Below are positions 52,923 through 62,110 of a DNA stretch of 64,000 nucleotides, piece by piece. Positions within the stretch are counted from its first letter, which is position 1. The number at the start of each line of letters is the position of its first letter. Both the position numbers and the translations under genes were made by a program. The stretch is taken from assembly GCA_017307375.1 (NCBI GenBank), contig JAFKFH010000005.1:186001-250000 (forward strand), in the 5' to 3' direction. This stretch comes from Alphaproteobacteria bacterium (GTDB lineage: Bacteria; Pseudomonadota; Alphaproteobacteria; Ferrovibrionales; Ferrovibrionaceae). The notes beneath the pieces were generated by a model. The model made no database searches and was not told the origin of the DNA. It saw only the letters and a list, made by a program, of their open reading frames with translations.

Positions 52923-53927
52923 TCAGCCCGAACTCGCCTTCGGCGACTGGCCCGCCGGACCATCCACCCTGGCCTGGTAGCGCCGGATCGCCTGGGCGAC
53001 CTGTTCGGCCATGTCGCCGGCGGCCCGGTCGGGGTTGAAGCCCGCCAGCAGTGCGTCGGCGAGTTGCTTCAGCAGCTTCAGGTTCTTGGCGAGACGTTCG
53101 GGTTCGTCGGCCTGACCCTTGTGGATCTCCGCCAGTTCGCGGCCGACCCGCGAGACCGCATCGCACAGGGGCAGCAGCTGCGATTGCTCGGACAGGCGCG
53201 CCCGGTTGGCGATATCCGACGCCGTGGCCAACAGCCGCTCGATGAACGGACCGATGCGCGGATGCGCCAGGTCGCGGGCCATGACCGGCACCAGCTGCTC
53301 GGCCAGGAACGAGACCTGGAAGGCCGCGGCCTTCAGCCGCTGGGTATTGAGCGCCGCGAGCGCCTCCTTCTTGGCAAAGCCCCAGGAGGCGGGATCGATC
53401 GTCTTGCCCTCGACCTTGGCCTTCAGCGAGTTCGGCACGTCGATCCGCGGCACGCTGTCGTCGTCGGGCCGCTCGCCGGGCCGGCGGCGATCGGGACCGA
53501 TATAGTCGGAGGTGACGATGAACGGCTTGCGGTTGCGCGCCAGGACCGAGATGCGCTCGATGACGGTGCCGGCCGCGACCGGCTTGACCAACAGGTCGTC
53601 AATGCCCGAATCGACCGCCTTGCGTACCCGCTCGGGCTTGGCCTCCCAGGTGGTGCCGATGATCGGTACGAACGGATTGCGACCAAGCTTGTCCGAGCGG
53701 ATGTCGTGCAGCATGTCGAGCACGTCGCGCTCGCCCGGCAGGTTGATGTCGACGAGCAGGACGTCGGGCATCGGGTCGTTGAGCGCCATGGCAAAGGAAT
53801 TGCTTTCGCCCACTTCGATGACGAAGCGGAACCCCTCCGACGCCAGCGCGCTCCGCAGGGCCCTGCGCATCTGCGCATAAGGCTCCGCCAGGACCACGAT
53901 GACGTTCTGACGCTGCTCCTTGCTCAT
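52923..53927 (-). CDS. Receiver-domain protein with unusual helical C-terminal part (paralogue 2)
   Basis: The 334-residue protein resembles its neighbour: receiver domain with phospho-Asp in VLLVDINLPGERD, Thr in IIGTTWE and Lys in DLLVKPVAA, then TSDYIGPDRRR and a helical region with FLAEQLVPVMARDL and KLLKQLADALLAGFNPDRAAGDMAEQV. The latter matches the LKLVKSLGDALTIGFNPRH...EIGQQV part of the paralogue, so the C-terminal domain is conserved as well. The two genes are 20 nt apart and probably co-transcribed. Confidence 0.83.
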   Translation of the reverse strand: MSKEQRQNVIVVLAEPYAQMRRALRSALASEGFRFVIEVGESNSFAMALNDPMPDVLLVDINLPGERDVLDMLHDIRSDKLGRNPFVPIIGTTWEAKPERVRKAVDSGIDDLLVKPVAAGTVIERISVLARNRKPFIVTSDYIGPDRRRPGERPDDDSVPRIDVPNSLKAKVEGKTIDPASWGFAKKEALAALNTQRLKAAAFQVSFLAEQLVPVMARDLAHPRIGPFIERLLATASDIANRARLSEQSQLLPLCDAVSRVGRELAEIHKGQADEPERLAKNLKLLKQLADALLAGFNPDRAAGDMAEQVAQAIRRYQARVDGPAGQSPKASSG

Positions 53928-54318
53928 TTCATCCGCACGCGACTACCCAAAAAAGTCAGTACCTAGGATAGCGCTGGCAAAACTGTAAAAGTCGTTAAAC
54001 CAAGCCGCCATCACGGCAAAAATCGTCGTCCGATGACCCGCGAAGCCAACGAAACAAACAAAAAAGCGGCCACAAGGGCCGCCCTTTTTGTTCAATTTGT
54101 CGATTCGGCACCGGCTATTCGCCAGCCGGCTCGACGGCGGCCCAGCCAATTACCGGCTTCCGCCGCGGTAGTGTAAGGGACTCGGACACGGACAAGCTAG
54201 ACGGCAGCCATATCGCCATCCGCGCCGCCGTTCCCTGCTTTCAAGCTTTGGAAGGCCGGGAAAGTACCCTGAAGCCTCAACGCTGCGCTACGCCCGGGCC
54301 AGCCGCGGGTCTACGGCC
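53928..54318. other. 391-nt region without a gene
   Basis: Contains a bidirectional terminator-like hairpin at 54061-54089 and upstream sequence of the receiver-gene pair. An AT-richer stretch of about 130 nt directly before the receiver gene (53930-54060) probably holds its promoter, but no clear -35/-10 pair could be fixed. The rest (54090-54318) shows no ORF with coding character; a 68-codon minus-strand frame there has no ribosome site and includes the terminator. Confidence 0.5.
54061..54089. terminator. Bidirectional intrinsic terminator
   Basis: AAAAAGCGGCC, a 5-nt loop, then GGCCGC and CCTTTTT. The stem is GC-rich with A and T runs on both sides, so it can stop transcription in both directions. 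It would end the transcript of the small minus-strand gene at 54319-54522. Confidence 0.8.
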
Positions 54319-54522
54319 TCAGGCCGAGATATCGACGTTTCGCCCGAGATTCGGCGGCAGGTTTCCATTGGTGTTCGACCCGCCGGACTGCTGCACGTTG
54401 GTGCGCTGGTCTTCCTGTTCGCGCTGACGCGAGGTCGCGTTCTGCACATCGATGCGCGCCGTGTTGTACTGGGCGGCGATCGATTGATTGGCGAGGCTGG
54501 AGAATGACCCGACGGCTTCCAT
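54319..54522 (-). CDS. Small hydrophilic protein of unknown function
   Basis: A 67-residue product (MEAVGSFSSLANQSIAAQY...) rich in Gln, Asn and Arg, with no signal or membrane segment. A short helical start followed by an Asn/Gly/Gln-rich disordered tail. The pattern SLANQSIAAQYNTARIDVQNA recalls the N-terminal helix of flagellar rod and hook proteins, but the protein is too short to be one; this is only a loose similarity. Ribosome site is weak. Confidence 0.5.
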   Translation of the reverse strand: MEAVGSFSSLANQSIAAQYNTARIDVQNATSRQREQEDQRTNVQQSGGSNTNGNLPPNLGRNVDISA

Positions 54523-54545
54523 GTGATCTATCGCTTCTGGCCTAT

Positions 54546-54576
54546 CGTCTCGTCACGCTGACGTCTCGTCACGCTG
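54546..54576. repeat. Two tandem copies of a 15-bp sequence
   Basis: CGTCTCGTCACGCTG occurs at 54546-54560 and 54562-54576 separated by one base. It is in the short region between the small minus-strand gene and the PadR promoter. Could be a regulator site or slippage duplication. Confidence 0.6.
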
Positions 54577-54686
54577 GTGCACGACAGTCTATGCACTGCT
54601 CGGACGGCTCCACTCTAGGCCGATCAAGGAAAATTGTAAAGGAAGGGTTGACGGCGGCTGGCTCCGCCCGATCTCATCTTTTAGAA

Positions 54687-54705
54687 TATATCGTATCGAT
54701 ATAAT
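54687..54705 (+). promoter_or_regulatory. Palindrome overlapping a consensus -10 box before the PadR gene
   Basis: TATATCGTATCGATATA (54687-54703) is a palindrome with 7-bp arms and a 3-bp centre. It overlaps TATAAT (54700-54705), a perfect -10 sequence; the -35 region is weak. Binding of the PadR protein here would be autorepression (inference). Confidence 0.6.
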
Positions 54706-54746
54706 CGGTGCGATGAGCACGGGTCACCTTGGGGGATCGATAGAAC

Positions 54747-55289
54747 GTGGACAGCCGAACGCTTTGCCTCGGCCTGCTGGCGCAGGGCGCGGCGTCGGGC
54801 TACGAACTGAAGAAGCTGCTGGAGGGGCCGCTTCGCCATTTCGTCGACGCCAGCTTCGGGTCGATCTATCCGGCATTGGCCCGGCTGGCGGCCGAGGGGC
54901 TGGTGGCCTGCACCGAGCAGGCGCAGGATCGGCGGCCGGACAAGAAGGTTTATCAACTGACCCCGCAGGGGCGGCTGGCGTTGCTCGACGCGCTGATCAA
55001 TCTTCCCGGCCGCGACCGCTTCCGCTCGGATTTCGCGGCGCTGATGCTGTTCGCCGACCTGCTGCCGGTTCGGCACCTGTCCGAACTGATCGACGAAAAG
55101 TTGGCCGAACAGGAAGCCGCGCTGGCCGAATTGGCGGCTCTGCGCGAGGGGGGAGCCAGCCTGCCGCAGGAATTTGTCGCGGGCCTGGCCGCCGCGATGA
55201 TCGGCGCTGCCCGCGACTATCTCGACGAGAACCGCCACATGATCGAGAGCCACGCGCTGCAGAACGTCGTCACGCCGTCGGCCACATGA
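54747..55289 (+). CDS. PadR-family transcriptional regulator
   Basis: The 180-residue protein has the PadR winged-helix domain (CLGLLAQGAASGYELKKLLEGPLRHFVDASFGSIYPALARLAAEGLV, then KKVYQLTPQGRLAL) and a C-terminal helical dimerisation part of the larger subgroup. PadR proteins repress genes for phenolic acid or drug responses. The start is GTG 54747, with GGGGGA rather far upstream (about 10 nt). It converges with pssA, 7 nt apart. Its target may be its own promoter and unlinked genes. Confidence 0.9.
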   Translation: MDSRTLCLGLLAQGAASGYELKKLLEGPLRHFVDASFGSIYPALARLAAEGLVACTEQAQDRRPDKKVYQLTPQGRLALLDALINLPGRDRFRSDFAALMLFADLLPVRHLSELIDEKLAEQEAALAELAALREGGASLPQEFVAGLAAAMIGAARDYLDENRHMIESHALQNVVTPSAT

Positions 55290-55296
55290 CCCGGAA

Positions 55297-56151
55297 TCAG
55301 CGCAGGCGGCCCTGCGCTGCGCTGCCATCGACCTCGTCGTCGCCTTCCTCGCTGCTCGGCACCGCACCTTCATTGGCTGCCTTGCGCGGCCAGGGCTCCA
55401 TGATCTGCTGCCGACGGTACGACCGCACGCCCAGGGGCATCAGGCAGAGATAGCCGACCAGCAGCACCGACAGCGTGATCCAGGGTTCGGTCGCCAGCAG
55501 CGTGCCGAGGACGCCGACCAGAAACAGCAGCGGCAGCACGTAGTCGCGCCGAACCTTGATCTTCTTGCCCGAAAAGGTCGGGATGCGGCTGACCATCAGG
55601 AAGCCGACCACGATGCACCAGACGAAAATCAGATAAGGCGACCGGAACAGCCCGTCGCCGACCGCAAACGACAGCATCATCGGCAGCAGCGCCAATGCCG
55701 CCCCCATCGGGGCCGGTACGCCGGTGAAGAAGTTCGACATCCAGACCGGCTTGTCGGGCTCGTCCAGCGCGGTATTGAACCGTGCGAGCCGCAGGGCGCA
55801 GGCGACCGCGAAGGCAAGCACGGCCAGCCAGCCGAAATTGCCGAGGCTCTCCAGCGTCCAGAGATACATCAGCAGCACCGGCGCGACGCCGAAGCACAGG
55901 AAGTCGGACAGCGAATCGAGCTCGGCTCCGAATTTCGACGTGCCCTTCAGCAGCCGGGCCAGGCGGCCGTCGAGCGCGTCGAAGATCGCCGCGACCAGAA
56001 TCGCCGCGACCGCCAGTTGCCAGCGATCCGCCAGCGAGAAGCGGATCGAGGTCAGCCCCGAGCACAAGGCCAGCGTCGTCAGGATATTCGGCGCCAGGCT
56101 GTTGAGCGGCAGGTTGCGCAGTCGCGGGGCGCGGGGTCGCAGCATCGCCAT
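55297..56151 (-). CDS. pssA: CDP-diacylglycerol--serine O-phosphatidyltransferase
   Basis: The 284-residue membrane enzyme has the CDP-alcohol phosphatidyltransferase motif DALDGRLARLLKGTSKFGAELDSLSD (D-G-x2-A-R-x8-G-x3-D-x3-D) near residues 58-83 and about eight hydrophobic helices. It makes phosphatidylserine from CDP-diacylglycerol and serine, the precursor for the Psd reaction. A polar C-terminal tail (ANEGAVPSSEEGDDEVDG) is cytoplasmic. Start ATG 56151 has GGAGG upstream. The gene lies 13 nt after psd in one operon. Confidence 0.93.
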   Translation of the reverse strand: MAMLRPRAPRLRNLPLNSLAPNILTTLALCSGLTSIRFSLADRWQLAVAAILVAAIFDALDGRLARLLKGTSKFGAELDSLSDFLCFGVAPVLLMYLWTLESLGNFGWLAVLAFAVACALRLARFNTALDEPDKPVWMSNFFTGVPAPMGAALALLPMMLSFAVGDGLFRSPYLIFVWCIVVGFLMVSRIPTFSGKKIKVRRDYVLPLLFLVGVLGTLLATEPWITLSVLLVGYLCLMPLGVRSYRRQQIMEPWPRKAANEGAVPSSEEGDDEVDGSAAQGRLR

Positions 56152-56164
56152 CGGATACCTCCGG

Positions 56165-56860
56165 TCAGTTGCGCTCGGCCAGCCGCGCCGCGATCGGCGC
56201 AGGGCCGTAATCGGCCAGGACGGTTTCGCCGGCGATGGTCGTCTGTCCCGGAGAGACCAGCGGAATCATGCCGGGCTCGAGATAGACGTCGACCCGGCTG
56301 CCGAAGCGGATCAGGCCGAAGCGGTCGCCGGCCCGCACGCCCTGACCTTCGGTCAGTTCGCAGAGGATGCGGCGGGCGACGAGTCCGGCGATCTGGACGA
56401 CCGCGAACTCCTTGCCCTCGTCGGTGCGCAGGCGGATCGACTGGCGCTCGTTGTCGGTCGAGGCCTTGTCGAGCGCCGCATTGACGAACTTGCCCGGCCG
56501 ATAGGCCAGCGCCACGACGCGGCCCGATACCGGGTTGCGGTTCACATGGACGTTGAACACGTTCATGAAGATGCAGATCCGCGGCCGCGGATCGGTGCCC
56601 ATGCCGAGTTCCGCCGGCGGCACGGCGGGGCCGACCAGTTGCACGACGCCGTCGGCCGGTGCAATCACCAAGCCCTCGCCCTGCGGTACCATCCGTTCGG
56701 GATCGCGGAAGAAATAGGCGCACCACAGCGTCAGGATGACGCCGATCCAGCCCAGCGGCACCCAGATCGCAAACAGGATCAGCGTGGCCACGGCAAAGAT
56801 CGCGATGAACTTGTAGCCCTCGCGATTGATGGGAACCAGAACCGACTTCAGCGTATCCAT
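56165..56860 (-). CDS. psd: Phosphatidylserine decarboxylase proenzyme
   Basis: The 231-residue protein belongs to the short (PSD-A) group. It has an N-terminal hydrophobic part ([26 protein letters not shown]), [17 protein letters not shown], the [16 protein letters not shown] motif and the self-cleavage site RFGSRVD, where cleavage between Gly and Ser makes the pyruvoyl group. It converts phosphatidylserine to phosphatidylethanolamine at the membrane. AAGGAGGT precedes the ATG. It is followed by pssA, so both steps of PE synthesis are in one operon. Confidence 0.95.
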   Translation of the reverse strand: MDTLKSVLVPINREGYKFIAIFAVATLILFAIWVPLGWIGVILTLWCAYFFRDPERMVPQGEGLVIAPADGVVQLVGPAVPPAELGMGTDPRPRICIFMNVFNVHVNRNPVSGRVVALAYRPGKFVNAALDKASTDNERQSIRLRTDEGKEFAVVQIAGLVARRILCELTEGQGVRAGDRFGLIRFGSRVDVYLEPGMIPLVSPGQTTIAGETVLADYGPAPIAARLAERN

Positions 56861-56974
56861 CGCCGGAAATTACCTCCTTCAGGCGTAAGTCCGTATTGTA
56901 TCCCGACCGCCGCCCATGGGTAAACCGTCCGGCCTAAACCGCGACAGGGCCTGCGGAGTTTCATCAGACCGCGA

Positions 56975-58813
56975 TCAGACGGCCGGCGACCCGTCGCTTT
57001 CGACCTCGCGCAGGCGTTCGCGCATCTCGGCCGCTTCGCGCTGGCGCGACCACATCCGGGCATAGAGCCCGCCCAGCGCCACCAGCTCGGCATGGCGGCC
57101 GCGCTCGGCCACCCGGCCTGAATCCAGCACCAGGATTTCGTCGGCGTCGACGATCGTCGACAGCCGATGGGCGATGACCAGGGTGGTACGGTCGCGCGAC
57201 ACCGCCTTCAGCGCGTTCTGGATCTCGCGCTCGGTGTCGCTGTCGAGCGCCGAGGTGGCTTCGTCGAACAACAGGATCGCCGGCCGCTTCAGGATGGCGC
57301 GGGCAATCGCCACGCGCTGCTTCTCGCCGCCCGACAGTTTCAGGCCGCGCTCGCCGACCATGCTGGAGAACCCGTCGGGCAGCCGCTCGATGAACGGCAG
57401 GATCTGGGCCAGCCGGGCAGCCTCCACCACCTCTTCGTCCGAGGCGCCGATCCGGCCGTAGCCGATGTTGTAGCGGATGGTGTCGTTGAACAGGACGGTA
57501 TCCTGCGGCACGATACCGATCGCCGCCCTGACCGATCCCTGGCGGACATCGCGGATATCCTGGCCGTCGATCGTCACCCGGCCTTCACTGACGTCATAGA
57601 AGCGGAACAGGATGCGCGAGATCGTCGACTTGCCGGCCCCGGAAGGCCCGACGATGGCGACCGTCTTGCCGGCCGGCACGGTGAAGGAAACGTCCCGCAG
57701 GATCGGCCGGCGCGGATCATAGCCGAAAGTGACGTGCTCGAAGCGCACCTCGCCGGGCCCGGCAACCAGATCGGGGGCCTCGGCCTTGTCGGCGACCTCG
57801 GCCGGCACGTCGAGCAGGGCCAGCATCTTCTCCATGTCGATCAGGCCCTGCTTGATCTCGCGATAGGCGAAACCGAGGAAGTTGAGCGGCAGGTAGAGCT
57901 GGATCAGGAAGGTGTTGACCAGCACGAAATCGCCGACGGTCATCGTGCCTTGCCGCACCCCGTCGGCAGCCAGCAGCATGACGGCAACCAGGCCGACGGC
58001 GATGATCGCGCCCTGACCGATATTGAGGAACGACAGGCTGGTCGTGCTCTTGACCGCGGCGCGCTCGTACTGCTGCAGCGACTTGTCGAAGCGACTGACC
58101 TCGTGGGCTTCGTTGCCGAAGTATTTGACCGTCTCGTAGTTGATCAGGCTGTCGATCGCCTTGGTGTTCGCCTCGGCGTCACGCTCGTTCATGTCACGGC
58201 GGTACTTGGTCCGCCATTCGGTCACCACCAGCGTATAGGCGATATAACCGACGATGGTCGCGGTGATGATCAGGGCGAAGCGGCCGTCCTGCTTCCAGAA
58301 CAGGACAACGCAGACCAGCGCGATCTCCAGGATCGTCGGCAGGATGTTGAAGGTCAGGAACTGCAGGACGAACTGGATACCCTTGGTGCCCCGCTCGATG
58401 ACGCGGCTCATCCCGCCGGTCTGGCGATCGAGATGGAAGCGCAGCGACAGGCCGTGCAGATGCTCGAAGATCTCCAGCGCGATGCGCCGCACCGCATGCT
58501 GGGCGACCTTGGCAAAGACCGCGTCGCGCAATTCGCCGAAGACCTGGGACAGCACGCGCGCGCCGCCATAGGCAAGGATCACGCCGATCGGCAACGCCAG
58601 GGCCAGCGCGACCTTGTCGCCCAGTGCGTCGACCGCAGCCTTGTAGAGAAAAGGGATGTAGACGTTGACGACCTTGGCGAGCGCCAGAAAGATCAGCGCG
58701 TAGACCACCCGCCGGCGCAGGTCGGCGCGCCGCGGATCCCAGAGGAACGGGAACAGACCGACAAGCGTCCCGAGCGCGCTGCGCCCGGTCCGTGCCGAAT
58801 TTTCCACGCTCAT
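56975..58813 (-). CDS. Atm1/HMT-type ABC exporter (fused permease and ATPase)
   Basis: The 612-residue half-transporter has six transmembrane helices (about 30-310) and an ATPase domain with Walker A AIVGPSGAGKSTISRIL, the signature KLSGGEKQRVAIARA, Walker B AILLFDEATSALD and HRLSTIVDADEILVLD. The sequence between (LRFHLDRQTGGMSRVIERGTKGIQFVLQF, and NYETVKYFGNE) is typical for the Atm1 family, which exports glutathione-linked sulfur species or metal-thiol conjugates. Its start overlaps the LysM gene stop (ATGA). Confidence 0.93.
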   Translation of the reverse strand: MSVENSARTGRSALGTLVGLFPFLWDPRRADLRRRVVYALIFLALAKVVNVYIPFLYKAAVDALGDKVALALALPIGVILAYGGARVLSQVFGELRDAVFAKVAQHAVRRIALEIFEHLHGLSLRFHLDRQTGGMSRVIERGTKGIQFVLQFLTFNILPTILEIALVCVVLFWKQDGRFALIITATIVGYIAYTLVVTEWRTKYRRDMNERDAEANTKAIDSLINYETVKYFGNEAHEVSRFDKSLQQYERAAVKSTTSLSFLNIGQGAIIAVGLVAVMLLAADGVRQGTMTVGDFVLVNTFLIQLYLPLNFLGFAYREIKQGLIDMEKMLALLDVPAEVADKAEAPDLVAGPGEVRFEHVTFGYDPRRPILRDVSFTVPAGKTVAIVGPSGAGKSTISRILFRFYDVSEGRVTIDGQDIRDVRQGSVRAAIGIVPQDTVLFNDTIRYNIGYGRIGASDEEVVEAARLAQILPFIERLPDGFSSMVGERGLKLSGGEKQRVAIARAILKRPAILLFDEATSALDSDTEREIQNALKAVSRDRTTLVIAHRLSTIVDADEILVLDSGRVAERGRHAELVALGGLYARMWSRQREAAEMRERLREVESDGSPAV

Positions 58814-60141
58814 GGCTGCTTGGTGCCGGTGTCCTTGGGCAGGGCGAAGACCTGACCGGGATAGATCATGTCGGGATCGCGGATCTGGTCCTTGTTGGCG
58901 CTGTAGATCACCATGTAGCGGGTCCCTTCGCCGTAGAGCTGCCGGGCGATGCGCCACAGGCTGTTGCCGGGCTGGACGACGACGTTGCCCTTGGCGAAAT
59001 CGATGCTGCCCGGGGCTGCGCGGCTGAACGGCAGCTCGATGCGCGACGCGACCTTGGCCTGGGATGCGGCAGCCGCGCCGCCGGGCTGGGTCGTCGCCGC
59101 CACGGTGCCGGGCTTGCCCGGCTCGGCCATCTGGTCGATCCGCAGGGTATAGACGCCCGGCGAGATCTGCTTGGTCGGCTGCGCGGTCCAGACGCCCTTG
59201 GTGTCCGCCTGGGTAACGGCGACCGGCTCGTTGTTGATGTAGATCTGAACCGTGGCATGGGCCGGGGCGCGGCCCGAAAGGACCAGTTCGCCCTTGTCGT
59301 CGTAATCGACGGTGTCGAGGGACAGCCCCTTGCCGACGGCAGTCTTGCCCACCGGCTTCTGCAGCACGCGGCTGCCGCCGGTCGGGCCGGTCAGCACCGC
59401 GATCGCCTGCTCGCCGCCGGACTTGCCGGGTTCGCAGTTCGGCACCGACACGACGACGTTGTTGACCGATGCCTGCGGCGGCACCTGGCCCTGCAGCGCC
59501 GAGGTCAGCTTCAACTCGCGCGAGCCGGTATGGAGCGGCAGGTCGGGCACCAGCGTCCATTCGCCGCGCGGATCGGCGTTGATGCGGCCAAGTTCGTCGT
59601 CGCCGAAATAGACGGTGACCAGCGCGTTCGGCGCGGCCCGGCCGGCCATCACGGCGCGGCAGTCCGACCCGATGCGCACGACATCGAACGACGGACGAAT
59701 GGCGAGCAGCGCCGGAGTCAGCGGCTCGGGCTTCGGCGGCGGCGGGATCGATCCGGTGGCGCCGGGCGGCAACGCCTGGTTCTGGCCACCCGACCCGGCC
59801 GGGGCCGTCGCCTGCACCTGCGGCTGCGCCGGCGCGGCGGGGGAGGTCGCGGCCGGGGTCTGGGGCTTGACCTCGGCCGGGGCCGGCTGCGCCGGGGCCG
59901 CTGCCTGCTGCTGCGGCGCGGCCGCCGGGGCGGCAGGCTGAGCCGGGGCCGGGGTCTGCCCGAGCACGGGGGCCTTCGGCGCCTCGGCCTGCGGCGGCTG
60001 CGCCTGCGGCTGGGTCATGGTCGCCATCGACGCCTGCGGCGGCTGCGCCCGCCGGCCGAGGTCATCCCGCAGGAACCATATCAGCGCGGCGGCGAGCGCC
60101 AGCACGACGAGGACGATCAGGGTATTGCGGAGCTTGGCCAT
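58810..60141 (-). CDS. Membrane-anchored LysM-domain protein
   Basis: The 443-residue protein has an N-terminal transmembrane helix (LIVLVVLALAAALIWFL, about 8-24), a long Pro/Ala/Gln-rich linker (40-140), one or two Ig-like/BON-type modules (IRPSFDVVRIGSDCRAVMAGRA ... ELVLSGRAPAHATVQIYINNE) and a C-terminal LysM domain (VVQPGNSLWRIARQLYGEGTRYMVIYSANKDQIRDPDMIYPGQVFALP). It probably binds peptidoglycan from the inner membrane. It is translationally coupled to the Atm1-type exporter, a frequent alphaproteobacterial pair. Confidence 0.88.
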   Translation of the reverse strand: MAKLRNTLIVLVVLALAAALIWFLRDDLGRRAQPPQASMATMTQPQAQPPQAEAPKAPVLGQTPAPAQPAAPAAAPQQQAAAPAQPAPAEVKPQTPAATSPAAPAQPQVQATAPAGSGGQNQALPPGATGSIPPPPKPEPLTPALLAIRPSFDVVRIGSDCRAVMAGRAAPNALVTVYFGDDELGRINADPRGEWTLVPDLPLHTGSRELKLTSALQGQVPPQASVNNVVVSVPNCEPGKSGGEQAIAVLTGPTGGSRVLQKPVGKTAVGKGLSLDTVDYDDKGELVLSGRAPAHATVQIYINNEPVAVTQADTKGVWTAQPTKQISPGVYTLRIDQMAEPGKPGTVAATTQPGGAAAASQAKVASRIELPFSRAAPGSIDFAKGNVVVQPGNSLWRIARQLYGEGTRYMVIYSANKDQIRDPDMIYPGQVFALPKDTGTKQP

Positions 60142-60266
60142 GGCCGGGTGTAACAGCCTACCTGCTTAAGGTGACTCGACGGTCGAAGCCGGCATGCTAC
60201 TTGCCTGTATGGGCTATCGCAACAAGTGTCATATACGCTGCCCCGACTTGTTCGCCGGCCTCGAAT

Positions 60267-60295
60267 GTCGTACAAACGACGCATAAATCGTATGC
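60267..60295. promoter_or_regulatory. Two adjacent inverted repeats before the GntR gene
   Basis: GTCGTacaaACGAC (60267-60280) and GCATAaatcgTATGC (60281-60295) abut each other 28-56 nt upstream of the GntR start. Either could be the operator for the GntR protein; a match to known FCD-family sites is not clear. Confidence 0.45.
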
Positions 60296-60322
60296 AATCC
60301 ACAGTCCGGATTCACCACCACG

Positions 60323-61084
60323 ATGAGCCAGGAACGCGTGATTCCGCTGTTGGACGATGCCCCCGCGGGTCTCGGGCGGCCGGGTCGCGCCGGCGCCGCC
60401 GTCAGCGACGACGAGATCTACGACAACATCTATACGGCGATCATCGAGCGCGACCTGCCGCCGGCCACCAAACTCACCGAGGATCAGCTGGCCGAGATCT
60501 TCGGGGTCAGCCGGACCCGGGTACGCAACGTGCTGCAGCGTCTGGCGCACGAGGGGCTGATCACGCTGCGCCGCAACCGCGGTGCCACCGTCGCGCAGCC
60601 GACGCCGAAGGAAGCGCGCGACGTGTTCAACGTCCGCCGTATCGTCGAAACCGGCATGATTTCGCGCCTGGGCGGCCAGCTTTCGGCCCGCAGCCTTGCA
60701 TCGCTGCGCGGCATCGTCGCCGAGGAGCGCGCGGCGAACGAGCGGCGCGACAAGCGCCGGATGATCCAGCTGTCCTCCGAATTTCACCTGGCGATGGCCG
60801 AGTTGATGGGCAATCCGACCCTCACCGGCGTGCTGCGCGAGCTGGTTTCGCGGTCGTCGCTGGTCGTCGCCGTCTATGAGCGGCCGGGTGTCTCCGGCTG
60901 CCGCTGCGAGGACCATGCCCGGATCATCGACCGGCTGGCAGACCGAGACCTCGCGGGCGCCGTCACCGAGATGGAAGCCCATATCGACGCGATCGAGAAC
61001 GGCCTGGCGCTCGACGATTCCAGCGACAATCCGGTCTCGCTGCGCGACGTCTTCGCCCGCGTCGCCGAACGCCGCCGCAGTTGA
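60323..61084 (+). CDS. GntR-family regulator (FCD/FadR subgroup)
   Basis: The 253-residue protein has a winged-helix GntR domain (DEIYDNIYTAIIERDLPPATKLTEDQLAEIFGVSRTRVRNVLQRLAHEGLITLRRNRGATV) and an FCD ligand-binding domain with the metal His/Asp residues (FHLAMAELMGNPTLTGVLREL, CEDHARIIDRLADRD). The gene is directly upstream of allantoicase and ureidoglycolate lyase (27 nt gap), so it is likely the regulator of ureide degradation, with allantoate or a product as effector. Confidence 0.9.
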   Translation: MSQERVIPLLDDAPAGLGRPGRAGAAVSDDEIYDNIYTAIIERDLPPATKLTEDQLAEIFGVSRTRVRNVLQRLAHEGLITLRRNRGATVAQPTPKEARDVFNVRRIVETGMISRLGGQLSARSLASLRGIVAEERAANERRDKRRMIQLSSEFHLAMAELMGNPTLTGVLRELVSRSSLVVAVYERPGVSGCRCEDHARIIDRLADRDLAGAVTEMEAHIDAIENGLALDDSSDNPVSLRDVFARVAERRRS

Positions 61085-61111
61085 GCCCCGTCACCCTGGC
61101 CCGGAGAACCC

Positions 61112-62110
61112 ATGTCGACCGACCTTGCCGCCCTGCCCGACTTCGCGCGTAAATGGACGAATCTCGCCGACGCCCGGCTCGGCGCCGACGCACTGGCGGC
61201 CTCGGACGATTTCTTTGCGCCGCGCGCCCGGATGCTCAATCCCGAGCCGGCGATCTTCTATCCCGGGAAGTACGACGACCACGGCAAGTGGATGGACGGC
61301 TGGGAAACCCGCCGCAAGCGCCACGAAGGCTATGACTGGTGCGTCGTGCGGCTGGGCCGGCCGGGCCAGATCATGGGCGTCGACATCGATACCAGCCACT
61401 TCACCGGCAACTATCCGCCGGCGGCCAGCCTCGAGGCCTGCCGCTGCGACGGCGACCCGGATGCAACGACCCAGTGGACAGAGATCCTGCCGTCGGTCGC
61501 GCTCGGCCCCTCGGCCCATCACTTCCACGCGATCGCCTCGACCGGGATCTGGAGCCATGTCCGGCTCAACATCTATCCGGACGGCGGGATCGCGCGCCTG
61601 CGCGTCTATGGCCGCATCCATCGCGACTGGACCGCGGCCGACGACGGGCTGATCGACCTTGCCGCGCTGGGCAATGGCGGCCGCGCGATCGGCTGGTCGG
61701 ATGCCCATTACAACACCCCGGCGGTGCTGCTCACCCCCGGCCGCGGTGCCGACATGGGCGACGGCTGGGAAACCCGCCGCCGGCGCGAACCCGGCAACGA
61801 ATGGTGCGTGATCGCGCTGGGCCTGCCCGGGATCGTCGAGGAAATCGAGGTCGATACCGCCCACTACAAGGGCAACTATCCGGACCGGTGCTCGGTGCTC
61901 GCCGCCAATGTCACGGCCGGGACCGACCAGTCGGCGATCACGCAATCGATGTTCTGGCGCACCCTGCTGCCCGAGCAGAAGCTGTCCGCCGACGCGATCC
62001 ACCGCTTCAAGGCGGAGATCGCCGATCTCGGCGTGGTCACCCATGTGCGGCTGAACAATATTCCGGATGGAGGCATCAGCCGGCTGCGTATCCTCGGCCG
62101 CCGGCCATGA
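61112..62110 (+). CDS. alc: Allantoicase
   Basis: The 332-residue enzyme has the two homologous allantoicase repeats, each with a WETRR motif ([21 protein letters not shown] and [21 protein letters not shown]), followed by [17 protein letters not shown] and [18 protein letters not shown] and ending with [18 protein letters not shown] and [18 protein letters not shown]. It splits allantoate into ureidoglycolate and urea. The last codons overlap the start of the next gene, which encodes the following step. Confidence 0.95.
   Translation: MSTDLAALPDFARKWTNLADARLGADALAASDDFFAPRARMLNPEPAIFYPGKYDDHGKWMDGWETRRKRHEGYDWCVVRLGRPGQIMGVDIDTSHFTGNYPPAASLEACRCDGDPDATTQWTEILPSVALGPSAHHFHAIASTGIWSHVRLNIYPDGGIARLRVYGRIHRDWTAADDGLIDLAALGNGGRAIGWSDAHYNTPAVLLTPGRGADMGDGWETRRRREPGNEWCVIALGLPGIVEEIEVDTAHYKGNYPDRCSVLAANVTAGTDQSAITQSMFWRTLLPEQKLSADAIHRFKAEIADLGVVTHVRLNNIPDGGISRLRILGRRP

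Noticed and set aside
53943-54149. 68-codon minus-strand ORF in the intergenic region before the receiver genes
   Set aside because: It runs through the bidirectional terminator hairpin, lacks a ribosome site and has no protein-like pattern.
54546-54576. Possible CRISPR-like repeat
   Set aside because: Only two 15-bp units separated by one base, with no spacers.
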